Origin: Leptolinea sp.
GTDB lineage: Bacteria; Chloroflexota; Anaerolineae; Anaerolineales; Anaerolineaceae
Assembly (NCBI GenBank): GCA_012515195.1
Contig: JAAYYW010000038.1
Location: 1-50,329, forward strand
Direction of reading: 5' to 3'
Length of the DNA stretch: 50,329 bases
Made by a program: the position numbers and the translations under genes. The notes under the pieces are model-generated. The model did no database searches, was not told the origin of the DNA, and saw only the letters and a list, made by a program, of their open reading frames with translations. Positions 33,293 through 42,352 of the stretch are shown one piece after another (the first letter of the stretch is position 1; each line of letters begins with the position of its first letter).

Positions 33293-34711
33293 ATGCCTGT
33301 TTTCAACGGTGAATCACCCAAAGAAGAATGTGGAGTACTAGGGATATTTGCTCCAAAAGAGGATGTTTCCCGGTTGGCTTATTTTGGCCTTTCAGCCTTA
33401 CAACATCGCGGGCAGGAGGCGGCCGGTCTGGCTGTTTCCGATGGACATCAATTACGGCTGCACAAAGATATTGGCCTGGTGTCACAGGTATTCGACCCAC
33501 AAACCCTCTCCACTATCAAAGGTGATTTTGCCATCGGGCATACCCGGTATTCAACAACAGGTTCTTCTTCGGCGCGAAATGCGCAGCCTTTCCTAATTGA
33601 TACACGTTACGGACCGATCGCGTTGGCCCACAACGGTAATCTGGTCAATGCGGCTGAATTACGCCAGAAACTGCTTGAACAGGGAGTGGGGCTTTCTTCT
33701 ACTTCGGATACCGAAGTGATGACCATGATGCTGGCCTGTTCAAACGGAGACACCTGGTTCGAGCGCCTGAAAGATGCCATTCAACACTGGGTGGGAGCTT
33801 TTTCACTGGTCATTCTCACCCGCGATCAGGTTTTTGCGGTGCGAGACCCGTGGGGGTTTCATCCGCTAAATGTTGGTATGCTGCCTGGTGGTGGTCATGT
33901 TGCCGCTTCTGAAATTGGCGCGCTCCGCACATTGGGTTGTGAAGCCTATCGGGAGGTGTTTCCGGGGGAGATCATCGCGTTGAGCAATACCGCTTTGACT
34001 GCATTCCAGGCTCTGCCTGTCGCCGAACCCACCGGATATTGCACCTTTGAAGATATCTACTTTTCCCGGCCTGACAACATATTTGACGGCAGGAATGTTC
34101 ATACTATACGGCGTCGGTTGGGGGAGAATCTGGCCAAAGAGTGTCCGGTGGACGCCGATGTAGTGATCCCCGTTCCCGATTCCTCCATCCCGGCGGCTAT
34201 CGGGTATGCCGCTAAGTCCGGAATTCCATATAATGACGGGTTTATAAAGAATCGCTATATTGGGCGGACGTTCATAGAACCCAATGATTCCCTGCGGAAG
34301 CTGGGAATCGCCCTTAAATACAATGTGATCCTTGAAAATATAGTGGGCAAACGGGTGGTAATGGTGGATGATTCGATCGTGAGAGGCAACACTACAGGAC
34401 CATTGGTACAGCTGCTGCGTTCCGCGGGGGTAAAAGAGGTGCATTTGCGTATTACCTGTCCGCCGATCAAACATCCCTGTTTCATGGGGGTTGATATGGG
34501 TACATATGACGAATTGATCGCCCACCGGTACAGTGTGGATGAGATCTGCCGATATGTGGATGGAGACTCACTGGCTTATCTGTCAATGGAAGGCATGATG
34601 GATGCTATTGGACGGAAGAATGGCTATTGCAATGCCTGTTTCACGGGTAAGTATCCTGTTCCGTTGGCAGTGGGAATGACCAAAACCGGATTTGAAGATT
34701 CTATAGGATGA
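33293..34711 (+). CDS. purF: Amidophosphoribosyltransferase
   Basis: This 472-residue enzyme starts de novo purine synthesis by making phosphoribosylamine from PRPP and glutamine. A 12-residue propeptide precedes the N-terminal nucleophile Cys13 (EECGVLGIF). The glutaminase domain has LQHRGQEAAGL and ALAHNGNLVN, and the PRT domain has VVMVDDSIVRGNTTGP. Four cysteines (GYCTFED, HPCFMG, YCNACF) match the ligands of the [4Fe-4S] cluster of the Bacillus-type enzyme, which is an oxygen-sensitive regulatory feature. It lies 21 bases after purE. Confidence 0.96.
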   Translation: MPVFNGESPKEECGVLGIFAPKEDVSRLAYFGLSALQHRGQEAAGLAVSDGHQLRLHKDIGLVSQVFDPQTLSTIKGDFAIGHTRYSTTGSSSARNAQPFLIDTRYGPIALAHNGNLVNAAELRQKLLEQGVGLSSTSDTEVMTMMLACSNGDTWFERLKDAIQHWVGAFSLVILTRDQVFAVRDPWGFHPLNVGMLPGGGHVAASEIGALRTLGCEAYREVFPGEIIALSNTALTAFQALPVAEPTGYCTFEDIYFSRPDNIFDGRNVHTIRRRLGENLAKECPVDADVVIPVPDSSIPAAIGYAAKSGIPYNDGFIKNRYIGRTFIEPNDSLRKLGIALKYNVILENIVGKRVVMVDDSIVRGNTTGPLVQLLRSAGVKEVHLRITCPPIKHPCFMGVDMGTYDELIAHRYSVDEICRYVDGDSLAYLSMEGMMDAIGRKNGYCNACFTGKYPVPLAVGMTKTGFEDSIG

Positions 34712-34727
34712 GCGGAGGATAGGATAC

Positions 34728-37004
34728 ATGAAAGTAATGATCATTGGATCCGGCGGGCGGGAACATGCCATCGCTTGGAAGGTTAGTCAGTCTCCTCTGC
34801 TCTCCCATTTGTATGTTGCCCCCGGAAATGCAGGGATGGCTGGACTGGGCGATCTGGTCCCGATTGAGTCTGTGGATAGTTATGGAATTGCTGCTTTTGC
34901 CATAAAAGAAAAGATAGACCTGGTTGTCATTGGTCCGGAAGCCGCCCTGGCTGCCGGAGTCAGTGATGCGCTTGCAGCAGCCGGAATTACTGTGTTCGGA
35001 CCGTCCCGCTTTGCCGCGCAGATGGAAACTTCAAAGCGCTTTTCAAAAGAGTTCATGCGGCGGCAGAAAATTCCAACAGCTCAATTTGAGGCTTTTTCTG
35101 ATTATGACAAAGCCTGCCAGTATTTACGATCATTAACCTTTCCGTATGTGATAAAAGCATCAGGGTTGGCTGCCGGGAAAGGGGTGATCCTTCCGGATAC
35201 GCTTGATGAGGGCTTGAAGACTCTGAAAGAGATCATGATTGATGGTGTTTTTGGAACAGCCGGAGATGAGGTGATCATTGAAGAACGTCTTGATGGGGAA
35301 GAAGTCTCCCTGCTGGCTTTTTCTGATGGGACACACCTGTCGTTGATGCCGTCCGCGCAGGACCACAAGCGATTACTGGATAACGATGAAGGACCGAATA
35401 CGGGAGGTATGGGGGCGTATGCCCCGGCTCCGGTACTATTCAAAAGTGATGTAGCTGAAATTGCCCGAACAGTTATGCAACCTGTGTTGGATGGTCTACA
35501 GGCAGATGGACATCCATATACCGGTGTGCTATACGCCGGATTGATGCTGACCAAAGATGGCCCGCGCGTCCTTGAGTTCAACGCACGGTTTGGTGACCCT
35601 GAGACACAGGCTATTCTGCCTCTGTTGGAAAGCGACTTGTTACAGGTATTTCTCGCCTGTACGACCGGAAAACTGGATCAGCTGAAAATTCATTGGGCTG
35701 ATAAATCGTCGGTTTGTGTGGCGGTGGCATCTGCTGGCTATCCTGGCGATCTGCAAACGGGGTATCCAATATCTGGACTTGATATAGAGATCGATGGCGG
35801 AATGGTATTTCATGCCGGAACCCGGATAGCGGGTGAACACATTGTCAATTCAGGCGGGCGTGTGCTGGGGGTAACCTGCTGGGATGTGAATCTACGTAAA
35901 GCCATTGACCGGGTCTACCGGGCAATATCAAATATTTCGTTCGAGGGGATGCAATTCAGGAAAGATATTGGACAAAAAGGGTTGAAACATCTCTGCTGTT
36001 CATATGCTTACCAATCAGCTGGAGTGGATATTGATGCCGGGAATCGGACGGTCGCATTAATGAAGGATGATGTCCGGTCTACCTATAATCCTCGGGTTAT
36101 GGGTGAGATTGGATCCTTTGGCGGACTTTACAACGCCGAAAACCTGGGAGATGAACCTGTTCTGGTGGCATCAACAGACGGTGTGGGTACAAAAGTGGAA
36201 TTGGCCGCGCGACTTGGTAGGTATCGCGGGATTGGTGAGGATATAGTCAACCATTGCATTGACGATATCCTTGTACAGGGTGCGCGCCCGATGTTTTTCC
36301 TGGATTATTTTGCCGCCTCAAAATTGGACCCTGAGATTGTCGCCGAAATTGTTTCTGGAATGACCGATGCATGCAAAGCTGCCGGCTGTGCTCTTTTGGG
36401 GGGTGAAACGGCAGAAATGCCCGGTGTTTACAACAAAAACACTTTTGATGTTGCCGGGACGATCGTTGGGCTGGTGCAGAAGGGCCGTATTCTGCCAAAA
36501 AAGGATGCCATGCAGCCGGATGATATCCTGATCGGATTTGCATCCAGCGGGCCGCATACCAACGGATATTCGCTCATTCGCAAGATATGCGAAGGGGAAG
36601 ACATGCTGGTTTACCGGGAGGAACTCAAATCCAATCTGGCAGATGCGCTGCTTGTCCCCCATCGAAGCTACCTGAACCTGATTGAACCGGTTTTTCCACT
36701 AATCAAAGGATTGAGCCATATAACGGGTGGTGGATTTATAGAGAATATACCCCGTATGCTGCCGGATGGGTTAAGGGCTGAGATTGATCGATCCAGCTGG
36801 CCGCATCCCGCGCTTTATGCGTGGCTGCAGGAAAAAGGCGGAATTGAAGAAGAGGAAATCTACCGCGTTTTCAACATGGGTATTGGTATGGTGGCGGTAA
36901 TTGATGCGGCTGATTGGGGAAAAGTCCAAAAATCTCTGGATGAGCCGGTCTGGAAAATTGGCCGTTTAAAACGCGGAAAGAGATTGGAGGTTTTACTACG
37001 ATGA
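34728..37004 (+). CDS. purD: Fused GAR synthetase-AIR synthetase (PurD-PurM)
   Basis: This 758-residue bifunctional protein joins two pathway enzymes. Residues 1 to about 420 are PurD: MIIGSGGREHAIAWK, GPEAALAAG, IKASGLAAGKGV, the ATP-grasp segment GPNTGGMGAYAPAP and FNARFGDPETQ. Residues of about 430-758 are PurM: GVDIDAGNRTVALMK, VASTDGVGTKVELA, HCIDDILVQGARPMFFLDY, GCALLGGETAEMPG and HITGGGFIENIPRML. The linker is short. There is no internal start with a ribosome site at the junction. With purN overlapping its 3' end by four bases, the order D-M-N equals that of the eukaryotic trifunctional GART protein. Confidence 0.95.
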   Translation: MKVMIIGSGGREHAIAWKVSQSPLLSHLYVAPGNAGMAGLGDLVPIESVDSYGIAAFAIKEKIDLVVIGPEAALAAGVSDALAAAGITVFGPSRFAAQMETSKRFSKEFMRRQKIPTAQFEAFSDYDKACQYLRSLTFPYVIKASGLAAGKGVILPDTLDEGLKTLKEIMIDGVFGTAGDEVIIEERLDGEEVSLLAFSDGTHLSLMPSAQDHKRLLDNDEGPNTGGMGAYAPAPVLFKSDVAEIARTVMQPVLDGLQADGHPYTGVLYAGLMLTKDGPRVLEFNARFGDPETQAILPLLESDLLQVFLACTTGKLDQLKIHWADKSSVCVAVASAGYPGDLQTGYPISGLDIEIDGGMVFHAGTRIAGEHIVNSGGRVLGVTCWDVNLRKAIDRVYRAISNISFEGMQFRKDIGQKGLKHLCCSYAYQSAGVDIDAGNRTVALMKDDVRSTYNPRVMGEIGSFGGLYNAENLGDEPVLVASTDGVGTKVELAARLGRYRGIGEDIVNHCIDDILVQGARPMFFLDYFAASKLDPEIVAEIVSGMTDACKAAGCALLGGETAEMPGVYNKNTFDVAGTIVGLVQKGRILPKKDAMQPDDILIGFASSGPHTNGYSLIRKICEGEDMLVYREELKSNLADALLVPHRSYLNLIEPVFPLIKGLSHITGGGFIENIPRMLPDGLRAEIDRSSWPHPALYAWLQEKGGIEEEEIYRVFNMGIGMVAVIDAADWGKVQKSLDEPVWKIGRLKRGKRLEVLLR

Positions 37005-37606
37005 AAAAAGCCTCACTGGTTATTTTGATCTCTGGAAATGGTTCGAACTTGCAGGTTATTCTGGACGCCTGCCAGTCAGGTCTTTTGAAAGCAGATGTCA
37101 CGGCGGTTATCTCAAATCGGCAGGATGCTTATGGGCTTGTGCGCGCTCGGAACGCGGGTGTTCCGGCCATTTTAAAACACGCCGATAAACGTGTTGACCG
37201 GAAAGAATTTGATTCTGAACTGGCTGAACTGGTGGATGGATATCATCCGGATCTGATCATTCTGGCTGGATGGATGCGGATTTTGACAATTGCGTTTATT
37301 CGACGTTTCCCCCAGCGGATTATCAACCTTCACCCGGCACTGCCTGGAACATTTCCGGGCGTGCATGCCATCGAACGCGCCTTTGATGCGTATCAGCGCG
37401 GAGAGATCACGCAGACGGGTGTGATGGTTCATTATGTTCCTGATGAAGGGGTTGATATCGGTCCGGTTATTACCCGGCAAGTGGTGCCGATATACCCGTC
37501 GGATACAATTGATGATTTGGAAGAGCGGGTTCATGTTTGTGAGCATGAACTATTGATAGAAACAATACAAAAACTGGTCGGTCAAATGGAGGAAGGTCAT
37601 GCCTAA
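37001..37606 (+). CDS. purN: GAR transformylase (folate-dependent)
   Basis: This 201-residue enzyme formylates GAR with 10-formyltetrahydrofolate. It shows the full signature: ILISGNGSNLQVILDAC at the N-terminus, VISNRQDAYGLVRA, ILAGWMRIL, the catalytic Asn/His in INLHPALPGTFPG, and GVMVHYVPDEGVDIGPVI with the catalytic Asp. It overlaps the PurD-PurM gene by four bases (ATGA) and purH by eight. Confidence 0.96.
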   Translation: MKKASLVILISGNGSNLQVILDACQSGLLKADVTAVISNRQDAYGLVRARNAGVPAILKHADKRVDRKEFDSELAELVDGYHPDLIILAGWMRILTIAFIRRFPQRIINLHPALPGTFPGVHAIERAFDAYQRGEITQTGVMVHYVPDEGVDIGPVITRQVVPIYPSDTIDDLEERVHVCEHELLIETIQKLVGQMEEGHA

Positions 37607-39098
37607 AGCATTGCTCTCGGTATACGACAAAACAGGGCTGGTGGAATTTGCCAGTGGATTGCTAAATTCCGGATGGGAGCTGCTGGCTTCCGGTGGTACG
37701 GCGAAATTGCTTTCGGAGAATGGGTTGAAAGTCACCGAAGTGGCGCAATACACCGGCTCACCGGAGATCCTTGGTGGGCGGGTGAAGACGCTTCACCCGG
37801 CTATTCATGGGGGGTTGCTTTCCCGTGATACAGAGGAAGACCGTGCCCAGTTACATTCACTGGGTTGGGGCGCGATTGATCTGGTAGCCGTGAACTTGTA
37901 TCCGTTTGAAGCCACTGTCTCCAGACCTGATGTAACCATGGCTGAGGCTATTGAACAGATCGACATTGGAGGTGTGGCTCTCATCCGTGCGGCGGCTAAG
38001 AACCATGCCCGGGTTACGCTTGTTTGTGATCCCGCGGATTACGGAAAAGTGCTTGATTCTATAAGTTCCGGTTCTTTGGATGAAGCACAGCGCCGGGTAT
38101 TGGCTTTAAAAGGATTTCGCCTGACAGCCCATTATGACCGGGCGATCAGCCGGTACCTTGACAGCGGAGAAGGTGAATTATTGGAACTCTATCCGATTCA
38201 ATCGCTGCGTTATGGCGAGAACCCGCATCAGGCTGCGCTACTGCTTGGATACCATCCCGGCGACACACCCATGGGTGGAAAAGTGTTGCAGGGCAAGGAA
38301 TTATCTTATAACAATTTGCTTGACCTGGATTCTGCCTGGCGGACAGTTGTCAGTTATAAAAAAGGCAGCATTGTTATTGTGAAACATTTAACACCATGCG
38401 GAGTCGCGTCCAATGAAGACCAGGCAGCTGCGTATAAAGCGGCACTGGAATGTGATCCGGTCTCAGCATTTGGAGGTATTATCGCGTCCAACCGTCTTTT
38501 GGAAGCGGCAACTGCGGAAGCCATTAGTGATCTGTTTGTAGAATGTATTATCGCGCCTGGTTTTGCGCCAGCCTCGCTGGAAATTCTTTCGAAGAAAAAG
38601 AACGTGCGCCTTGTGGAAATGCCTGACCTGGATATGGAACCGAAAGTGGAGTACCGGTCAATAGTCCGTGGACTTCTGCGCCAACAAGTAGACCTGGGCG
38701 ATCCGGATCAATCCGGATGGAAAGCAGTGACTGAGAAATGCCCCTCTGAGCAGGAGATGGCTGCCATGAAATTTGCCTGGACTGCCTGTCAGCACGTCAA
38801 GTCGAATTCCATCGTGTTCGCCCGGGGTGAAGCAACTGTGGGAATAGGCGGCGGACAGCCAAACCGGGTGGATTGTGTGCGTATAGCCGCCGGGCATGCC
38901 GGCGAAAAGGCCAAAGGCGCCGTAATGGCATCGGATGCGTTTTTCCCGTTTCCAGATTCGGTTGAGGAAGCTTCACGGTGTGGTATAACAGCCATAGTTC
39001 AACCCGGGGGTTCAGTGCGAGATCAAGAGTCGATCGATCTGTGCAACCGGTTGGGCATTAGCATGGTGTTCACCGGTTACCGGCATTTTCGACACTGA
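37599..39098 (+). CDS. purH: AICAR transformylase/IMP cyclohydrolase
   Basis: This 499-residue bifunctional enzyme catalyses the last two steps to IMP. The N-terminal cyclohydrolase has LLSVYDKTGLVEFA, LASGGTAKLL, GRVKTLHPAIHGGLL and VNLYPFEATV. The transformylase half carries LRYGENPHQAALL, the catalytic KHLTPCGVAS and ACQHVKSNSIVFA. The ATG has a strong GGAGGAAGG just upstream, inside the end of purN. The lengths of both domains are close to normal. Confidence 0.96.
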   Translation: MPKALLSVYDKTGLVEFASGLLNSGWELLASGGTAKLLSENGLKVTEVAQYTGSPEILGGRVKTLHPAIHGGLLSRDTEEDRAQLHSLGWGAIDLVAVNLYPFEATVSRPDVTMAEAIEQIDIGGVALIRAAAKNHARVTLVCDPADYGKVLDSISSGSLDEAQRRVLALKGFRLTAHYDRAISRYLDSGEGELLELYPIQSLRYGENPHQAALLLGYHPGDTPMGGKVLQGKELSYNNLLDLDSAWRTVVSYKKGSIVIVKHLTPCGVASNEDQAAAYKAALECDPVSAFGGIIASNRLLEAATAEAISDLFVECIIAPGFAPASLEILSKKKNVRLVEMPDLDMEPKVEYRSIVRGLLRQQVDLGDPDQSGWKAVTEKCPSEQEMAAMKFAWTACQHVKSNSIVFARGEATVGIGGGQPNRVDCVRIAAGHAGEKAKGAVMASDAFFPFPDSVEEASRCGITAIVQPGGSVRDQESIDLCNRLGISMVFTGYRHFRH

Positions 39099-39104
39099 GG
39101 ACTA

Positions 39105-40589
39105 ATGATGACTGTAAACAAGGCGATATTTGATCAGATTGAGTCATTGACATTTGATGATGTATTAATTGAACCCGGGTATAGTGAGGTTCTTCCCAGT
39201 GAGGTGGATGTTCATGCCCGATTAACCCGCGATATTCGCCTGAACATTCCCTTATTGTCTGCGGCCATGGATACAGTAACGGAAGCACGTCTGGCTATTG
39301 CCCTGGCACGAGAGGGAGGAATTGGTATCATTCACCGCAATTTCCCTCCAGGTGATCAGGCTCGCGAAGTCGAAACGGTAAAAAGATCTGAATCCGGTAT
39401 GATCCTGGATCCCATTACCCTTCCGCCAACAGCCACACTGGCCGAAGCCGAAGAGATCATGGCCCGTTTTCACATCAGCGGGTTGCCGGTGGTTGATCTG
39501 AAGACCAACAGGCTGGTGGGTATACTGACAAATAGGGACACTCGTTTCACTGAGCCTGAAGACATGACCCGCCCTGTCACGGAATTTATGACATCCGAGC
39601 ATTTGATCGTGGCCAAGATTGGAACGACACTTGACCAGGCCAAGGATATCTTGAAACAGCACCGCATTGAAAAACTACCACTGGTTGATGATGAAGGTCA
39701 CCTTCAGGGATTGATCACAGTAAAGGATATTCAAAAACGATTGCAATACCCCAACGCAGCGAAAGACAGTCGGGGACGTCTGCTTGTTGGCGCGGCAGTA
39801 GGGGTTGGCCCTGATGTGGAGGATCGTATTGAGCGTCTGGTCGAAAAAGGGGTGGATATTGTTGTTATTGATACCGCCCATGGACACACAGCTGGTGTGA
39901 TAAAGACGATTAAGCGTATAAAGGCGATCAAACCAGACCTTCCGGTCATTGCCGGTAATGTGGTCACGGAAGAGGGAACCCATGCTCTCGTAGAGGCTGG
40001 CGCTGATGCCATAAAAGTTGGAGTGGGCGCGGGTTCCATCTGCACAACCCGGATCATTTCCGGGACGGGTATGCCCCAGTTGACGGCTATTTACCGTTGT
40101 GCCAAAGAAGCTCGCTCCAAAGGCATTCCGGTTATTGCTGATGGTGGAATTAAGTATAGTGGAGACATTGTGAAAGCCATTGTCGCCGGTGCGGATACTG
40201 TCATGCTGGGCAGTCTACTGGCCGGTTTGCAAGAGGCACCCGGTGAAGAGATCTTGTACAGCGGCCGCCAATTCAAATCATACCGGGGCATGGGGTCTAT
40301 GGGAGCTTTGCAGGGATATGGTAAAGACCGATATGGGAGCCAGGGGAATGGCAAGCTAGTCCCCGAGGGAGTCGAAGGAATGGTACCTTTCAAAGGGCCG
40401 CTGGGCGAGTTCATCTACCAACTTGTTGGTGGACTGCGCTCCGGTATGGGTTACGCGGGGGCGTCCACTCTTAATGAGCTTCAAACAAAAACCCGTTTGG
40501 TACGCATAACCGGCGCGGGGTTAATTGAGAGCCATCCGCATGATATTACCATTACACGTGAGGCGCCAAATTATCAACGTGGTGATTAA
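39105..40589 (+). CDS. guaB: IMP dehydrogenase
   Basis: This 494-residue enzyme oxidises IMP to XMP, the first step to GMP. It starts with the [15 protein letters not shown] barrel segment and has two CBS domains inserted at about 100-215 for nucleotide regulation. The catalytic Cys313 lies in [11 protein letters not shown], followed by [17 protein letters not shown] and the flap region [10 protein letters not shown]. ATGs at 39105 and 39108 are both possible after GAGG; the second is better spaced. It is the last gene of the purine unit and ends in a terminator. guaA and purA are not in the window. Confidence 0.96.
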   Translation: MMTVNKAIFDQIESLTFDDVLIEPGYSEVLPSEVDVHARLTRDIRLNIPLLSAAMDTVTEARLAIALAREGGIGIIHRNFPPGDQAREVETVKRSESGMILDPITLPPTATLAEAEEIMARFHISGLPVVDLKTNRLVGILTNRDTRFTEPEDMTRPVTEFMTSEHLIVAKIGTTLDQAKDILKQHRIEKLPLVDDEGHLQGLITVKDIQKRLQYPNAAKDSRGRLLVGAAVGVGPDVEDRIERLVEKGVDIVVIDTAHGHTAGVIKTIKRIKAIKPDLPVIAGNVVTEEGTHALVEAGADAIKVGVGAGSICTTRIISGTGMPQLTAIYRCAKEARSKGIPVIADGGIKYSGDIVKAIVAGADTVMLGSLLAGLQEAPGEEILYSGRQFKSYRGMGSMGALQGYGKDRYGSQGNGKLVPEGVEGMVPFKGPLGEFIYQLVGGLRSGMGYAGASTLNELQTKTRLVRITGAGLIESHPHDITITREAPNYQRGD

Positions 40590-40594
40590 ATTGT

Positions 40595-40623
40595 AAGAGC
40601 AGGTTGAAGAACCTGCTCTTTTT
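40595..40623 (+). terminator. Intrinsic terminator of the purine operon
   Basis: AAGAGCAGGTT (40595-40605) pairs perfectly with AACCTGCTCTT (40610-40620) around a GAAG loop, followed by TTT. It starts six bases after the guaB stop. Confidence 0.93.
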
Positions 40624-40960
40624 GTTATTGTTCCTTATACTTGGGATGGTATGAATTATTTTTTTATTTTGCATTTTTACCTGTGGATGCATTGTTACTT
40701 GGGAAATTCGGGCTGATTGTGCTTATGATTAAAAATTGATATTATAGTAATACCTACACAAACTTGCCGATCATCTTTTTGAAGAAAAAACTTTTTCACA
40801 ACAGTAGAACCATTTTTCATTGTAAATCTTTCATCGCACGCTCATATAGCTTTAAGCATCTCAGCGAAAATTCATACCCGGGACCATCATTAATCTCCAG
40901 CCAGATGCTGTTTGCTTGAGATTGTCCTTCTGAAATGGAAGAAAGGGGAATACCGGAGAG
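40624..40960 (+). other. Intergenic region with promoter for the diguanylate cyclase
   Basis: No gene is visible in this AT-rich stretch. A promoter-like pair TTGTGC (40717-40722), 17 bases, TATTAT (40740-40745) would start transcription near 40752 and leave a leader of about 200 bases before the diguanylate cyclase. I see no known riboswitch in that leader. A GGAG lies six bases before the start codon. Confidence 0.4.
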
Positions 40961-41848
40961 ATGCCAATTCTGCTTCAATTGCCTAAAAGTGTTAAAGTGA
41001 TCCTGGGAATGGGAGTTTTATTGTTATCCATTCTTATAGGATATTTTGACTGGAAATCCGGGTCTGATTTCTCATTCTCTCTTTTTTATATTATTCCTCC
41101 CTCCATTGCTGCATGGTTCCTGGCTCGGAATTACACAATCTTCGTTTCGGTTTTCAATATCATTATCTGGCAATGGGTTGACATCGTATCCAATCGGATA
41201 CCACAAAGCCTGCCAGAGAACATCTGGAATCTGGCATCCCGATTGGTTATTCTTGTTTTTGTTGGTTTACTTCTCCACTCACTGCGTAACGCTCTGGAGA
41301 GAGAAAAGGTTCTTTCCAGTAAAGACGACCTTACGAATGTTTTGAATGCCCGGTCCTTTGGAAATCGGCTGGATGATGAATTAGCCCGCGCGATTCGTTA
41401 TAGCCGGCCGTTGACACTGGCATTTCTTGATATTGATGATTTCAAATTGGTAAATGATACATATGGTCACAAGGTTGGGGATCAAGTTTTACAGGAGATG
41501 GCTGATGTTATGTCGCAATCAATACGGAAAAATGATGCCATTGGTCGACTCGGTGGTGATGAATTCTCCATTATTTTGATCGAAACGGGTTTGGCTGAAG
41601 CCAGATCAATCATAACCAGTTTGCAAAAAACGATAAACGATGTTATCAAGGCAAACAATTGGCCGATTTCCATTAGCATCGGGGTGATCTCCTGTGTGAT
41701 GATGTATTGTGATTCAGACAGGCTTATCCATTTTGCTGACCAGATTATGTACTCTGTAAAGGAAGATTCAAAGGGTTCTGTAAAATATGCTTCTCTGGTT
41801 AATGTGAATTCGGATACCAACTATTGGGAGGAGGAAAACCATGTTTAA
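40961..41848 (+). CDS. Membrane diguanylate cyclase (GGDEF)
   Basis: This 295-residue protein has about four membrane segments in residues 10-110, then a GGDEF domain (about 120-280) that makes cyclic-di-GMP from two GTP. DDLTNVLNARSF opens the domain, FLDIDDFKLVND is the metal-binding strand, and the active site is an intact GGDEF. Five residues before it is RKND, matching the RxxD product-inhibition site. The membrane part contains no recognised sensor domain. It overlaps the universal stress gene by eight bases. It is a possible source of the ligand sensed by the riboswitches at 25373-25635. Confidence 0.92.
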   Translation: MPILLQLPKSVKVILGMGVLLLSILIGYFDWKSGSDFSFSLFYIIPPSIAAWFLARNYTIFVSVFNIIIWQWVDIVSNRIPQSLPENIWNLASRLVILVFVGLLLHSLRNALEREKVLSSKDDLTNVLNARSFGNRLDDELARAIRYSRPLTLAFLDIDDFKLVNDTYGHKVGDQVLQEMADVMSQSIRKNDAIGRLGGDEFSIILIETGLAEARSIITSLQKTINDVIKANNWPISISIGVISCVMMYCDSDRLIHFADQIMYSVKEDSKGSVKYASLVNVNSDTNYWEEENHV

Positions 41849-42260
41849 CAAAATTATTGTTGGAATTGATGGTTCACCTCAGAGCCTTCGCGCAGCAGCA
41901 GCTGCCGGAGATCTCGCTCGGATGGGTGATACAACCCTGTTTATTGTAGTAGCCTATGAACCTTTACCCAGAAATCTGGGCGAATCTATACTTCAGCCAT
42001 TGATTGCTGAACAGATCATAGCTGCTGAAGAACTTTATGACCGGGCGCTGATCGAATGCGGAAAAATCCAGGGAACAATCGTCAAGGAGATCATGGAAGG
42101 TCCTCCGGCCGAAGCGATCCTGGCAGTCGCTCAAACCAGGGAAGTCGAACTGATCGTTATGGGAACACGTGGTTTGGGGAAACTGGCCAGTTTTGTCCTG
42201 GGAAGCCAGAGCATGAAGGTCGTATCTGAATCGACCTGCCCGGTATTGTTGGTGAAATGA
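41841..42260 (+). CDS. Universal stress protein (UspA family)
   Basis: This 139-residue protein has the Usp fold: IIVGIDGSPQSLRA at the N-terminus and the ATP-binding signature GTRGLGKLASFVLGSQS (G-2x-G-9x-G-S type) near 109-125, ending CPVLLVK. The ATP-binding glycines suggest the nucleotide-binding subclass. The start has AGGAGG seven bases upstream, inside the end of the diguanylate cyclase gene, so the two are co-expressed. Confidence 0.92.
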   Translation: MFNKIIVGIDGSPQSLRAAAAAGDLARMGDTTLFIVVAYEPLPRNLGESILQPLIAEQIIAAEELYDRALIECGKIQGTIVKEIMEGPPAEAILAVAQTREVELIVMGTRGLGKLASFVLGSQSMKVVSESTCPVLLVK

Positions 42261-42293
42261 CTCCACTACGAAGATATGCAGACTCTACTGGTT

Positions 42294-42336
42294 AAAAGAC
42301 TGCAAACCAATGGTCGGTTGGTTCGCAGTCTTTTTT
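42294..42336. terminator. Bidirectional terminator between usp and the flavodoxin-like gene
   Basis: A 17-bp stem with a single mismatch (42294-42310 with 42318-42334) has outer A4 and T6 tracts, so it can work on both strands between two convergent genes. Confidence 0.88.
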
Positions 42337-42352
42337 GGTCAGGGGTGATGCC

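Noticed and set aside
40752-40960. Possible riboswitch in the long leader of the diguanylate cyclase
   Set aside because: No GEMM, SAM or other known core and no terminator before the start codon.
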